From the IMG/VR virus record IMGVR_UViG_3300029286_003709, positions 1-29,410 of that record: a stretch of DNA of 29,410 bases; one strand, 5' to 3'. Positions within the stretch are counted from its first letter, which is position 1; each line of letters opens with the position of its first letter. Origin of the DNA: a virus. The position numbers and the translations under genes are program-made. Positions 12,490 through 19,200 of the stretch are shown piece by piece. The notes beneath the pieces are model-generated. The model saw nothing but the letters and a program-made list of their open reading frames with translations. It searched no databases and was not told the DNA's origin.

Positions 12490-13119
12490 ATGCGCGTGGA
12501 AATTTTACACGATAAAATCGAGCGGGTCATTGCAAAGCGCGATATGACTTATAAGGAAGTTGCGAACGAGATTGGCGTTGCTCAACCAGTTATCTCCCGA
12601 GTGATGAATAAAAAACAGAGCTGGGTATATCCCGATGTTGCCGATAAGATTTCTCGCTGGCTGGCGAAGAATGGCGAACCGCTGGAAAAATCGGTGGTTA
12701 GCATGATAGCCTCAAACTTCAAGGAAATCTATGTCTTTGGGTTGGCTCGCGCCGCCACTATGCCTAATCCTCCGGTCGGCGATATTCCGCCAAGTGTCCA
12801 TGAAACCGATCTGCCATCCATCGTATGGGCGACGACAAATAGTCATAAACATCTGGCAGGTTTCAAGGTCGATGGCGCCTCGATGGAACCCACCCTCAAA
12901 GCCGGTTGGACTGTTGTCTGCGATTGTTTTCCCACGGATTTCCATAATGGCGATATTGTCGTCGCAAAGTTCGATGATAAGGCAGTCCTCAAGAGGTACC
13001 GTCGAGTAGGAGACATGATTTCTCTTACCAGCGAAAATCCATCCGGTGAATCGTTCGACGTCCACGCGGCAAAAATTGATTGGATGCTGAAGGTGGTAGG
13101 ATTCCAGGGGGGTATATGA
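12490..13119 (+). CDS. S24-type phage repressor (LexA/CI-like)
   Basis: This is a 209-residue repressor. Residues 10-60 form a helix-turn-helix (MTYKEVANEIGVAQPVISRVM), and residues 125-209 form the S24 peptidase/dimerisation domain with Ser131 in VDGASMEPTL and Lys168 in AVLKRY. The 37-residue Ser-Lys spacing equals that of LexA. An Ala-Gly or Cys-Gly cleavage pair is not obvious between the domains (LARAATM is the nearest candidate), so induction by self-cleavage is uncertain. It is divergent from the leftward early operon and should hold it off in the lysogen. Its stop overlaps the start of the next gene. Confidence 0.93.
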   Translation: MRVEILHDKIERVIAKRDMTYKEVANEIGVAQPVISRVMNKKQSWVYPDVADKISRWLAKNGEPLEKSVVSMIASNFKEIYVFGLARAATMPNPPVGDIPPSVHETDLPSIVWATTNSHKHLAGFKVDGASMEPTLKAGWTVVCDCFPTDFHNGDIVVAKFDDKAVLKRYRRVGDMISLTSENPSGESFDVHAAKIDWMLKVVGFQGGI

Positions 13120-13730
13120 CATTAGCCAAGCTATCTCGCCTTTGCGTTATTTTTTCGCTCCTGCTTATGGCCGGGATCGCCCTATCCCAGAGCGAATCCG
13201 AATATCAGCAAGTTACTCTAAAATCGGGGCAAAAGCTTATTGGCAAAATCAAGTTTGTTGGGAATGGCGCAATAATCACGATGACAAACGGGATAACAAA
13301 AACCTTGCCGTCATCACAGATTGACACATGGGATCCCGTTAAATTAGGCGCGGATAATAAAGGCGGCATCACGATTGAAAAAGTGAACCTCTTCCCGGAT
13401 AAATATATTGGTCAAAAATTTGTGTTTTGTAAGTGCGAGGTGCATTGCAATCTTGAGCCGTTCGGCAATACGGATTACTTCCTTCTGCCTGTCACAAAAG
13501 ATGGGTTTTACGTTGTTACTGTTCCGTCTGATAATCGCATCGTGTTCGCCGTTCGCCGCGCAATGGCCGAGAAAATGGCCGATGATTTAAAGGGTGGCTA
13601 TAATTGGCCGAACTGCACAATTTCTTGCGTTATCACAAAAATGGGCGATTATTATTTTGCCGTCGTCGATCGCCTTGACATCTACAATCGAGGCGGCACC
13701 ATCGGCACCACCTATATCACTGAAAAATAA
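13116..13730 (+). CDS. Exported protein coupled to the repressor, function unknown
   Basis: This is a 204-residue protein with a clear signal peptide (residues 1-25: Lys5, then VIFSLLLMAGIALSQ). The ATG shares bases with the repressor stop (ATGA), so it is made whenever the repressor is. The mature part begins with a short beta-rich module (VTLKSGQKLIGKIKFVGNGAIITM), like small SH3-type or carboxypeptidase-regulatory-like modules often seen in PVC-group secreted proteins. A longer region with an FCKCEVHC cysteine cluster and an oligosaccharide-binding-like strand pattern follows. This is a strong candidate for lysogenic conversion. The biochemical role is unknown. Confidence 0.85.
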   Translation: MTLAKLSRLCVIFSLLLMAGIALSQSESEYQQVTLKSGQKLIGKIKFVGNGAIITMTNGITKTLPSSQIDTWDPVKLGADNKGGITIEKVNLFPDKYIGQKFVFCKCEVHCNLEPFGNTDYFLLPVTKDGFYVVTVPSDNRIVFAVRRAMAEKMADDLKGGYNWPNCTISCVITKMGDYYFAVVDRLDIYNRGGTIGTTYITEK

Positions 13731-14005
13731 TTTGCGATTGTTCCACACTGTTCGTCCTCTGTTTTCCGTCCTCCGTCCCACGCTCCGCACGATCTCCCGT
13801 CTGTCAAGTCCCCCACATGAATTTATTTTTCTAAAATCTGTCTGCCTCTATTCCGTAAAATCGCATTCCGATCAATTCTACCAGCGTCCAAACCCGCTTT
13901 TTGCCGCCAAAACAGTCTGAAAAGATTTAGGGACTGGTGTGGACAGGTGTGCTCACGCCTTTTTCCGCCCCGCGCTATTCTTGTCTCACTTAAAGGCAAG
14001 GTGTG

Positions 14006-14031
14006 TCCTCCGTCGATAGGACTGCGGAGGA
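14006..14031. repeat. Inverted repeat, 7-bp stem
   Basis: TCCTCCG pairs with CGGAGGA across a 12-base loop. It is part of a pair with 14051-14091. No T-run follows, so a classic terminator is not indicated. Confidence 0.6.
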
Positions 14032-14050
14032 TGAACCTCCATCAGAAAGT

Positions 14051-14091
14051 CCTGCCCTCCGTGGCGTCGAGGTAGCGCTGCGGAGGGCAGG
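14051..14091. repeat. Inverted repeat, 11-bp perfect stem
   Basis: CCTGCCCTCCG pairs perfectly with CGGAGGGCAGG across a 19-base loop, 33 bases before the first late gene. It could be a dispersed REP-like element or a transcription-control hairpin. Confidence 0.75.
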
Positions 14092-14124
14092 CGATGGAAG
14101 GTGAAAACGAAAGGGAGGCGAGTC

Positions 14125-14478
14125 ATGGAACGGGAACAGGCAATTCAGGAAATCAGCGCGAGGCTGGAGGCGGAATCTGAGCGGTTTTTGCAGGCAGGGC
14201 CGCCTTACGACGAGACTGTGTGGAAGTATTTTCTGCTCGCGATTCGCGGATGTGCAGGTCTTCAAGGCGCGCTATCCGGCGCTCGAGAGTTCGGCACGTA
14301 TCCACGAGCAGATCGAGCCGAGCAAGCGGACCAAACACATCCTTCAAAAGCTCCCGGTGATCGCGCCGTTGGCGTTGATCCAACTCCTTGTACTGCTCCA
14401 GGCACTTCTGAAATTCGCGAAATAACGATTCAAATTCCGAACTCATGCTGGAAAATTAACATAACCGCCCGGCCATGA
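14125..14478 (+). CDS. First late gene, probably frameshifted
   Basis: The ATG at 14125 has a strong site (AAGGGAGG). The first 40 codons read as a convincing protein (EREQAIQEISARLEAESERF, then YDETVWKYFLLAIRG). After about 14248 this frame becomes Pro/Thr/Arg-rich and unconvincing. The +1 frame instead continues well (VFKARYPALESSARIHEQIE, then PLALIQLLVLLQALLKFA) and stops at 14425. One sequence change or a programmed shift would give a 100-residue protein with a C-terminal membrane helix. Small membrane proteins here could belong to lysis, but no family is recognised. The opposite strand also holds an open frame (14153-14446) that looks like a coiled coil. Confidence 0.5.
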   Translation: MEREQAIQEISARLEAESERFLQAGPPYDETVWKYFLLAIRGCAGLQGALSGAREFGTYPRADRAEQADQTHPSKAPGDRAVGVDPTPCTAPGTSEIREITIQIPNSCWKINITARP

Positions 14479-15407
14479 ACAGCTCAAAAAACATATCGAA
14501 GGCTGGTCCCGTCTTCGCCCAAGGGGCTACGCCGGGCAGGCCGGCGGCGGTCAAACGTCTGTTTTGTTGGTCGGGAGGTGGATTGCCTGGTCTCGATATC
14601 CACACCGGGATCTGGCGCGCGCTGACCGAGCTGGAGATTTTTCCGACCGCCAACGCGGGAACTTCCGCCGGCGCGATCATGGCGGCGTTCTGTTCCGCCG
14701 GCATAGCGCAATCCGGTATCGAGCGCATGCTCCGTAGCCTTTCGGATTCCGATGTCCGCGCCGAACGGTTCGCCTGGAAAATACGCGCGCCCTGGATTGA
14801 TTGGTTCCTGGAGAACGCGCCGATCCGTAAAATACTGGAAGCTAAATTACCGGATCGGTTTTACCACCTGGAAAAACCGCTCTCCGTTGTCGCCACGCGC
14901 GTGCGCGATGGCCGCCAAACGATCTTTTCCGGCGACCCATGCGCTACCACGTCGCCCCGTTGCGTGGCGCTAAATGCTCAACTCTCCACGTGCCTCACGG
15001 ACGCCGTCCTGGCCTCGATGTCGATTTCCGGCGTCTTTCCGCACGTCAATATCCTCGGCGAGGATTATGCCGATGGCGGCGTGCGCGCGAATTTGCCGTT
15101 GCCTACCAACTGGCGCAATTACGACGAGATTTATTTACTGATCGCCAGCCGGCCGGTGGAATACACCAACAAGCATGGCATCCTGGCGTGCCTCATGCTC
15201 AACCTGGATTGGTACGCGCTTGACCAGATCGAGGATACCGTCGCGCTCCTGGCGGCCGAGTATAAAAAGTTGCGCGGCCCGCGCGTCCACATCGTCTGGC
15301 CCGCGATCGGCCGCGACGCCGGGGCGCTTCGATTTCGCCATGAACTTATCGACCAGGCGTACCAGCAGACGCTGCAGCAATTCAAAGGGATCCGGAATGC
15401 GACATGA
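14475..15407 (+). CDS. Patatin-like phospholipase
   Basis: This 310-residue protein has all patatin landmarks: an oxyanion loop SGGGLPG (33-39), the nucleophile elbow GTSAG with Ser64, the SMSISGVFP motif (181-189) and the catalytic Asp200 in ADGG. Patatins release fatty acids from phospholipids with a Ser-Asp dyad. There is no signal peptide. Residues 14-22 (FAQGATPG) come from a short dispersed repeat also found at 18419. The gene lies at the head of the late operon, where lysis genes may sit, so membrane damage at the end of infection is the simplest reading. An effector role toward the host or competing phages is also possible. Confidence 0.9.
   Translation: MNSSKNISKAGPVFAQGATPGRPAAVKRLFCWSGGGLPGLDIHTGIWRALTELEIFPTANAGTSAGAIMAAFCSAGIAQSGIERMLRSLSDSDVRAERFAWKIRAPWIDWFLENAPIRKILEAKLPDRFYHLEKPLSVVATRVRDGRQTIFSGDPCATTSPRCVALNAQLSTCLTDAVLASMSISGVFPHVNILGEDYADGGVRANLPLPTNWRNYDEIYLLIASRPVEYTNKHGILACLMLNLDWYALDQIEDTVALLAAEYKKLRGPRVHIVWPAIGRDAGALRFRHELIDQAYQQTLQQFKGIRNAT
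14513..14532. repeat. 20-bp dispersed repeat, copy 1
   Basis: Identical over 20 bases to 18419-18438 and read in the same frame in both genes (FAQGAT). Confidence 0.8.
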
Positions 15408-15756
15408 CAAAAAAAATCTGCTCGATGCCATCCGCGTGATTGTGAACGCGGCGGAGGATATTGCCGATCACTGGGACAAGGAGCAGTACCGGGAAATCAG
15501 CCGGGACGTCGTTTGTTTTGTGGATCGCCGCGTCGGCCGCCAAGCGGCCACTTGCCCCGGAGCGGGGCGACGTGGGAAATTCCCCCGCAAGTCTTTTTTA
15601 CCGCCAATGACCCGCGAGAAAATTCTGACCGCGATTCTGCTCGTCACGCGGACCGGCATCGAGATCGTCCAGGATTACCAGGGCGGCGATTATCCGGGCA
15701 TGGCGAAAGACATCGTTAAATTGGCCAAACGAATCACGGCGGCAACGCAGGGTTAA
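15397..15756 (+). CDS. Tandemly duplicated small helical protein
   Basis: This 119-residue protein is built from two similar halves. Residues 7-45 (LLDAIRVIVNAAEDIADHW...) align with residues 75-112 (ILTAILLVTRTGIEIVQDY...), both ending in a D-V/I-V-x-x-x-x-R-type helix. Between them a Gly/Arg/Pro-rich insert (about 46-70) is encoded by GC-rich sequence that looks like a dispersed repeat. The gene overlaps the patatin gene by 11 bases. There is no signal peptide. Function unknown. The halves may form a helical dimer. Confidence 0.75.
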   Translation: MRHDKKNLLDAIRVIVNAAEDIADHWDKEQYREISRDVVCFVDRRVGRQAATCPGAGRRGKFPRKSFLPPMTREKILTAILLVTRTGIEIVQDYQGGDYPGMAKDIVKLAKRITAATQG

Positions 15757-15772
15757 TCACGGAGGTGTTGAA

Positions 15773-16798
15773 ATGAACGCGCACGAATTAGTCGTCAAGG
15801 GATTAAAAAAGATCATCGCGTCGGATAAAACTACGGATGAGTTTCGCAAGACCTGCCAGGAGCTTCTGGCCTTGCTCCAGGGGGAAGATTCGGCGCCGAC
15901 GCCCGTGCCTGAGCCGACGCCCGATCCGGATCCCGCGCAATATGCGCTTGGAGTAAAGCTTATCGGGTGGGCGGCTCCATGGAAAATCTGCTCCATTACC
16001 GTCCTGGATGATGGCACGGTCATCATCGGTATTTGCAATAATGAAAGCCGAACGGACTCCAAGTTAATCAGGCTTACAGATGGCAAGGAGCTGTATTCCG
16101 GCAATGACGAAACCATCGGCGAGGGTGTGCCTTCGGCGGATGGAAGCAAGGTCTACTTTGCCGGGGAATGCGGAAACCTGCTCGCCCTTGACCGCGCAAC
16201 GGACGCGGTCGCCGTGGGGCCGGCCCTGAAATACTCTTCCTGCGTCGCGTTGGTTCGCGGCGCGGCCTACGCGTTCAACAATCCCCGTAATGCCGGCATC
16301 GAAATGGTCAACTGCGCCACCGGCAATGTTGACCGGATAATCCCGGCCGGCGAGGGAATCCCGGTGCAGGTTGTCGACGGCATCACGTTCTGGATTGCCT
16401 TGGCCGGCGTCGGGCTGCTTTGTTCTGACGGCTCGCAGATTGCGCTGCCCAACTGCCAAGGCGTGGTCAATTTTGGCGGCGAGATCATCTCATCCTCCGG
16501 CAACAAGCTCGTGCGGATCCGGAACGGTGCGGCCGTGGGAATTGCATCCTTACCCTGCGAAAAAATCATGCGGCTTTGTGTATGGGATGATCATCTTTTC
16601 GTGGCCGGGGCATGCCCCGATTCGCTATGGGTGGCCGGCGCCGACCTGGCATTTACGGCGTTGGCCAGTTTCGGGGATTCGGTCGAGGTGGGCGGCAGTG
16701 TTTTCCGGACCTTCGTCTCCGGGTGCGGGGCCGTTTGTTATTTCGGGTGCGCGCAAAACGGGAACGCGGGGGAACTTTACGAAGTTTTAAAAATATGA
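15773..16798 (+). CDS. Beta-propeller-like protein with helical anchor
   Basis: This 341-residue protein has three parts. Residues 1-40 are a helical region (HELVVKGLKKII). Residues 41-56 are a Pro/Asp/Glu linker (PTPVPEPTPDPDP). Residues 60-341 are a chain of beta-strand repeats with Gly-Asp turns (DGTVIIG, DGSKVYFAG, GNLLALDRAT, DDHLFVAG) typical of a propeller. It has no signal peptide. A GGAGG ribosome site precedes it. Propellers bind proteins or sugars, so a virion decoration or host-binding role is possible. It has no Mu counterpart. The 110 bases after it carry a family A repeat. Confidence 0.82.
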   Translation: MNAHELVVKGLKKIIASDKTTDEFRKTCQELLALLQGEDSAPTPVPEPTPDPDPAQYALGVKLIGWAAPWKICSITVLDDGTVIIGICNNESRTDSKLIRLTDGKELYSGNDETIGEGVPSADGSKVYFAGECGNLLALDRATDAVAVGPALKYSSCVALVRGAAYAFNNPRNAGIEMVNCATGNVDRIIPAGEGIPVQVVDGITFWIALAGVGLLCSDGSQIALPNCQGVVNFGGEIISSSGNKLVRIRNGAAVGIASLPCEKIMRLCVWDDHLFVAGACPDSLWVAGADLAFTALASFGDSVEVGGSVFRTFVSGCGAVCYFGCAQNGNAGELYEVLKI

Positions 16799-16875
16799 CG
16801 CGGCGGACGCAATGAATCACACACAACCTGTTGCGAAATAAAAGGATTATCACGCGCCGCCGCGCCCACTTTAAA

Positions 16876-16906
16876 GATCGGACTGATCCGACAGATCGGA
16901 CGGATA
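16876..16906. repeat. Family A repeat tract
   Basis: GATCGGACT-type units lie directly before the start of the 16911 gene. Confidence 0.75.
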
Positions 16907-16910
16907 ATGC

Positions 16911-17207
16911 ATGCATGCCGCAATTAAAACCCTGGAAGATACGCTCCTGATCCGCCGCCTGCAGGCGCGCCAGTTGGGCCTGCCCAGCGTGGGCCTGGAA
17001 CACTCGAAATGGAATGACGAGCGCCTGGCGGCCATCCACGAGGATATTGCCAGCCTGGAGCGGGGGCTGCGGCTGCTGGAAGCAGCCAGAGATCAGAAGT
17101 CAGAGGTCAGCGGTCAGCAGAAGTCTTGCGGCTGTGCCGCTCCGACAATCATAAATCAAAAATCGCAAATCGCAAATTCTCATGAAGGAGCGTCATGTTC
17201 GATTTGA
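16911..17207 (+). CDS. Small protein with a repeat-derived C-terminal tail
   Basis: This 98-residue protein has a helical first 60 residues (LEDTLLIRRLQARQ, then HEDIASLERGLRLLEAA) that resemble a small phage coiled-coil protein. The remaining residues (SEVSGQQKSCGCAAP..., NQKSQIANS) are simply the translation of two different short-repeat tracts and an intervening GC-rich unit. The gene therefore seems to have lost its original stop. It overlaps the next gene by 13 bases. Confidence 0.65.
   Translation: MHAAIKTLEDTLLIRRLQARQLGLPSVGLEHSKWNDERLAAIHEDIASLERGLRLLEAARDQKSEVSGQQKSCGCAAPTIINQKSQIANSHEGASCSI
17089..17124. repeat. Family C repeat tract (CAGAGGT/CAGCGGT)
   Basis: AGAGGTC-type seven-base units, translated in frame as part of the 16911 gene. 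The same family is at 18712-18735. Confidence 0.75.
17153..17179. repeat. Family D repeat tract (AAATCGC/AAATCAA)
   Basis: Seven- to eight-base AT-rich units, translated as NQKSQIANS. The same family is at 20724-20752. Confidence 0.75.
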
Positions 17208-17620
17208 GTACGGTTGCCGTCACGGTTTCGATCTCGTCCGCAATCCAATACGGGTTTTATTTATTCCTGCGCCGGCCGCTTGATCGGGTGGACAAACTGG
17301 AGACAAAAATATCAGAGACGATTGACGGGAAAATATCCAGTTTGGAAGCCGGTCAGAAATCGGAGGGCGAGAAACGCAAAGTCATTTATGAGCGCATGGA
17401 AAAGATCGAACTGAACTACCGGCAAAATACGGACTGCATCCGGATACACCAGGATATCGTCAGGATGCACGAGCAATCCTTGGATTCGGTTGTACGAATC
17501 GAACGCGTCTCCACCGAGGCAAAAACACTGGTTAAACGAATGGATGAAATCGCGGTCGAGCAAATATCGCTTGGAAAGGACATGGCGGATTTATCCGCCA
17601 GGATGGAGGAGCGGAAATGA
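17195..17620 (+). CDS. Mu gp25-like membrane-anchored coiled-coil protein
   Basis: This 141-residue protein has an N-terminal membrane helix (about residues 5-26, VAVTVSISSAIQYGFYLFL) and a long heptad-rich coiled coil (DKLETKISETID onward to MADLSARMEERK). Size, topology and position before the gp26/gp27-like genes agree with Mu gp25 (DUF2730-type). An AAGGAG site precedes the ATG. Its role in Mu is not well defined. The stop overlaps the next start. Confidence 0.72.
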   Translation: MFDLSTVAVTVSISSAIQYGFYLFLRRPLDRVDKLETKISETIDGKISSLEAGQKSEGEKRKVIYERMEKIELNYRQNTDCIRIHQDIVRMHEQSLDSVVRIERVSTEAKTLVKRMDEIAVEQISLGKDMADLSARMEERK

Positions 17621-17952
17621 AGACTCCGGAAGAATTGGCCAACCAGCGCGAGATCGACCAGGACATTCTCTACTACGTGCGCCAGATGCAGACCATGGCG
17701 CAGATCCTGCCGGGCAGCATCCATTCCTTTTTGACCATAACCCGCCGCCGGCGCATGACGATGAAGGATGTCCAGGACCGCATCGATTATTTAGTGAGCG
17801 CCAGATACCTGCAGGAGGAAAAGGAATGGGGCGGCCTGCCCGGCGTAGCCTCTGAGGCGCAGACGGGGGAATACGGGCACTACCGGATCACGGCCACTGG
17901 CATGGATGTATTGGATGGCGCGATCCCGCCGCGGGGATGGAAAAGCACGTAG
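17617..17952 (+). CDS. Mu gp26-like winged-helix protein
   Basis: This 111-residue protein has a winged-helix pattern: ILYYVRQM, then MTMKDVQDRIDYLVSARYLQEE as recognition region, then a GHYRITATGMDVLDG wing that ends like many DNA-binding replication or packaging regulators. The start overlaps the previous stop (ATGA). The position between gp25-like and gp27-like genes matches Mu gp26. A DNA-binding role in packaging is possible but not shown. Confidence 0.72.
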   Translation: MKTPEELANQREIDQDILYYVRQMQTMAQILPGSIHSFLTITRRRRMTMKDVQDRIDYLVSARYLQEEKEWGGLPGVASEAQTGEYGHYRITATGMDVLDGAIPPRGWKST

Positions 17953-18020
17953 ATAAAAGCCCGGCGTCGTCAAGGCACTATGCCGCGGCGATTTTGCCAG
18001 GCAAAATCGGAGGTCTTAAA

Positions 18021-18566
18021 ATGCAGACGATTGGTAAAATGGAAGACGGGCGGATGATCGTGGTGGTGACGGATGGCGAGGCCGGCATATTGGAGCTGGT
18101 CAGAAAAATGATTGACGCGCGATTTGCCGATGTGGTGATTGCGGCCACGGCGTCGCCGACATTGCTTCCGGCCGCTAAACTATTAAAACCGGCGAAGATC
18201 GCGGCGCGTAGCGCCCCTCCCACAAAAGCGAAGGCGAAAAAGCAAAAGAGGCTGTGCGCCTGGTGCGGCAAGCCTATGCCGGCGAACGCGTCGCCGTTGG
18301 CCAAGACGCACAAGGGCGAATGCAACAAACTTTATATTCGGAAGACGCAGCGGGAAAGCTGGAGAAAAAAACATGGGGTTAAAAAGCCTCGTTTGAATCT
18401 TGAGGAACCGGCCCCCTGCTTCGCCCAAGGGGCTACGCAGGGCACAGCGCGGGCGCTTTCCGTTAATCCGGCGGATCCGCTGTTGACGGATGCGGAACGG
18501 GAAGCGGCGAAGGCGGCGCGGCTGAAGGTGATCGCGGCCTCGGCTCAGAAGCACGCGGACGATTAA
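18021..18566 (+). CDS. Zinc-finger protein in the packaging cluster
   Basis: This is a 181-residue basic protein. The start at 18021 is supported by GGAGG, while the longer frame to 17937 overlaps the previous gene without support. Residues 1-45 form a small alpha/beta region. A Lys/Ala-rich linker leads to a zinc-binding segment CAWCGKPM...THKGECNKLY, which has the C-C...H-C spacing of a treble-clef finger. Residues about 133-142 are encoded by the 20-bp dispersed repeat (FAQGATQG). Position before the small terminase suggests a DNA-packaging or DNA-binding job, as an inference from context. Confidence 0.75.
   Translation: MQTIGKMEDGRMIVVVTDGEAGILELVRKMIDARFADVVIAATASPTLLPAAKLLKPAKIAARSAPPTKAKAKKQKRLCAWCGKPMPANASPLAKTHKGECNKLYIRKTQRESWRKKHGVKKPRLNLEEPAPCFAQGATQGTARALSVNPADPLLTDAEREAAKAARLKVIAASAQKHADD
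18419..18438. repeat. 20-bp dispersed repeat, copy 2
   Basis: Identical to 14513-14532 and in the same reading frame. Confidence 0.8.
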
Positions 18567-18568
18567 AC

Positions 18569-18598
18569 ATCGGACGGATCTGACGGATTGGACGGATT
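18569..18598. repeat. Family A repeat tract
   Basis: GGACGGATC-type units fill nearly the whole gap before the small terminase gene. Confidence 0.75.
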
Positions 18599-18603
18599 TT
18601 GCA

Positions 18604-19200
18604 ATGTCAAAAGCCAGCATATTGCGGCAGCTTTCGGACGAGGATCTCGAGGCGGTGCACCACCTGATCCGGCGCGATGCCTATGCCGATCTCGCGATCG
18701 CCAAGCAAACAGAGGTCAGAGGTCAGAGGTCAGATAAAATATTCAGCCTCGGGCCGACGGACAAGGCCAGAGAAATGACGATCGCGCGCTACCGGCAGTC
18801 GCCGCAATACAAAAAATGGCTGACCGCCTGGGAAAACCGGGACGCCGAATTGCGCAAGGCCATCGAGACGCAAAAACAGCGTTTCGAACTGATTTCAACC
18901 CTGGTTCGAACCGGCGAAACCGATGGGTTCGAAACCGTTTCAAAATCACTCCAGGCCCGCCTGCTGACCCTGGCCGCTGAGGCCGACGATGCGACGCTCA
19001 AGGATGCGGCCAAAGGCAAGGGCTGGGTCTGCGAGATCCTGCGCCTGGCGCAGGCCGACGTGCGCGATAGTTACCGGCGCAAGGTGGAAGAGTTGAAGGC
19101 GGAAATCCAGCGGATGCTGACCGCGAAGCCTGGTGAACGCAAGGTGGACACCAAGGCCGTCATCGAAAAGGTCGATGAAATCATGGGGTTGAAAAAGTGA
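18604..19200 (+). CDS. Mu gp27-like small terminase / DUF3486 protein
   Basis: This is a 198-residue, almost wholly helical and highly charged protein. The N-terminus (SILRQLSDEDLEAVHHLIRR) is a putative helix-turn-helix, followed by coiled-coil stretches (WENRDAELRKAIETQKQRFELI). This fits the Mu gp27 / DUF3486 family, regarded as the small terminase that recognises packaging sites. Residues 37-45 (TEVRGQRSD) are a family C repeat insertion. The stop overlaps the GTG of the large terminase gene (GTGA), so the two subunits are coupled. Confidence 0.8.
   Translation: MSKASILRQLSDEDLEAVHHLIRRDAYADLAIAKQTEVRGQRSDKIFSLGPTDKAREMTIARYRQSPQYKKWLTAWENRDAELRKAIETQKQRFELISTLVRTGETDGFETVSKSLQARLLTLAAEADDATLKDAAKGKGWVCEILRLAQADVRDSYRRKVEELKAEIQRMLTAKPGERKVDTKAVIEKVDEIMGLKK
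18712..18735. repeat. Family C repeat tract inside the small terminase
   Basis: Three near-identical AGAGGTC units in frame. Confidence 0.75.

Larger units (their letters stand above)
13731..14124. other. Gene-free interval between lysogeny and late modules
   Basis: These 394 bases hold no supported gene. The left part (13740-13800) contains CCGTCCTCCGTCC-like degenerate repeats. The right part holds two hairpins (see separate entries) and the ribosome site of the first late gene. A late promoter must lie here or further left, but none is recognisable. Confidence 0.6.

Noticed and set aside
14153-14446. Minus-strand coiled-coil frame
   Set aside because: It has no ribosome site and runs through the well-supported N-terminal part of the plus-strand gene. 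Its coil character is the complement of a Leu-rich helix in the plus +1 frame. It is not excluded, but not listed.
1290-15407. CBASS-like defence system (nucleotidyltransferase plus patatin effector)
   Set aside because: The nucleotidyltransferase has the PolX palm pattern, not a cyclic-nucleotide synthase one, and lies 13 kb away in another operon from the patatin gene.
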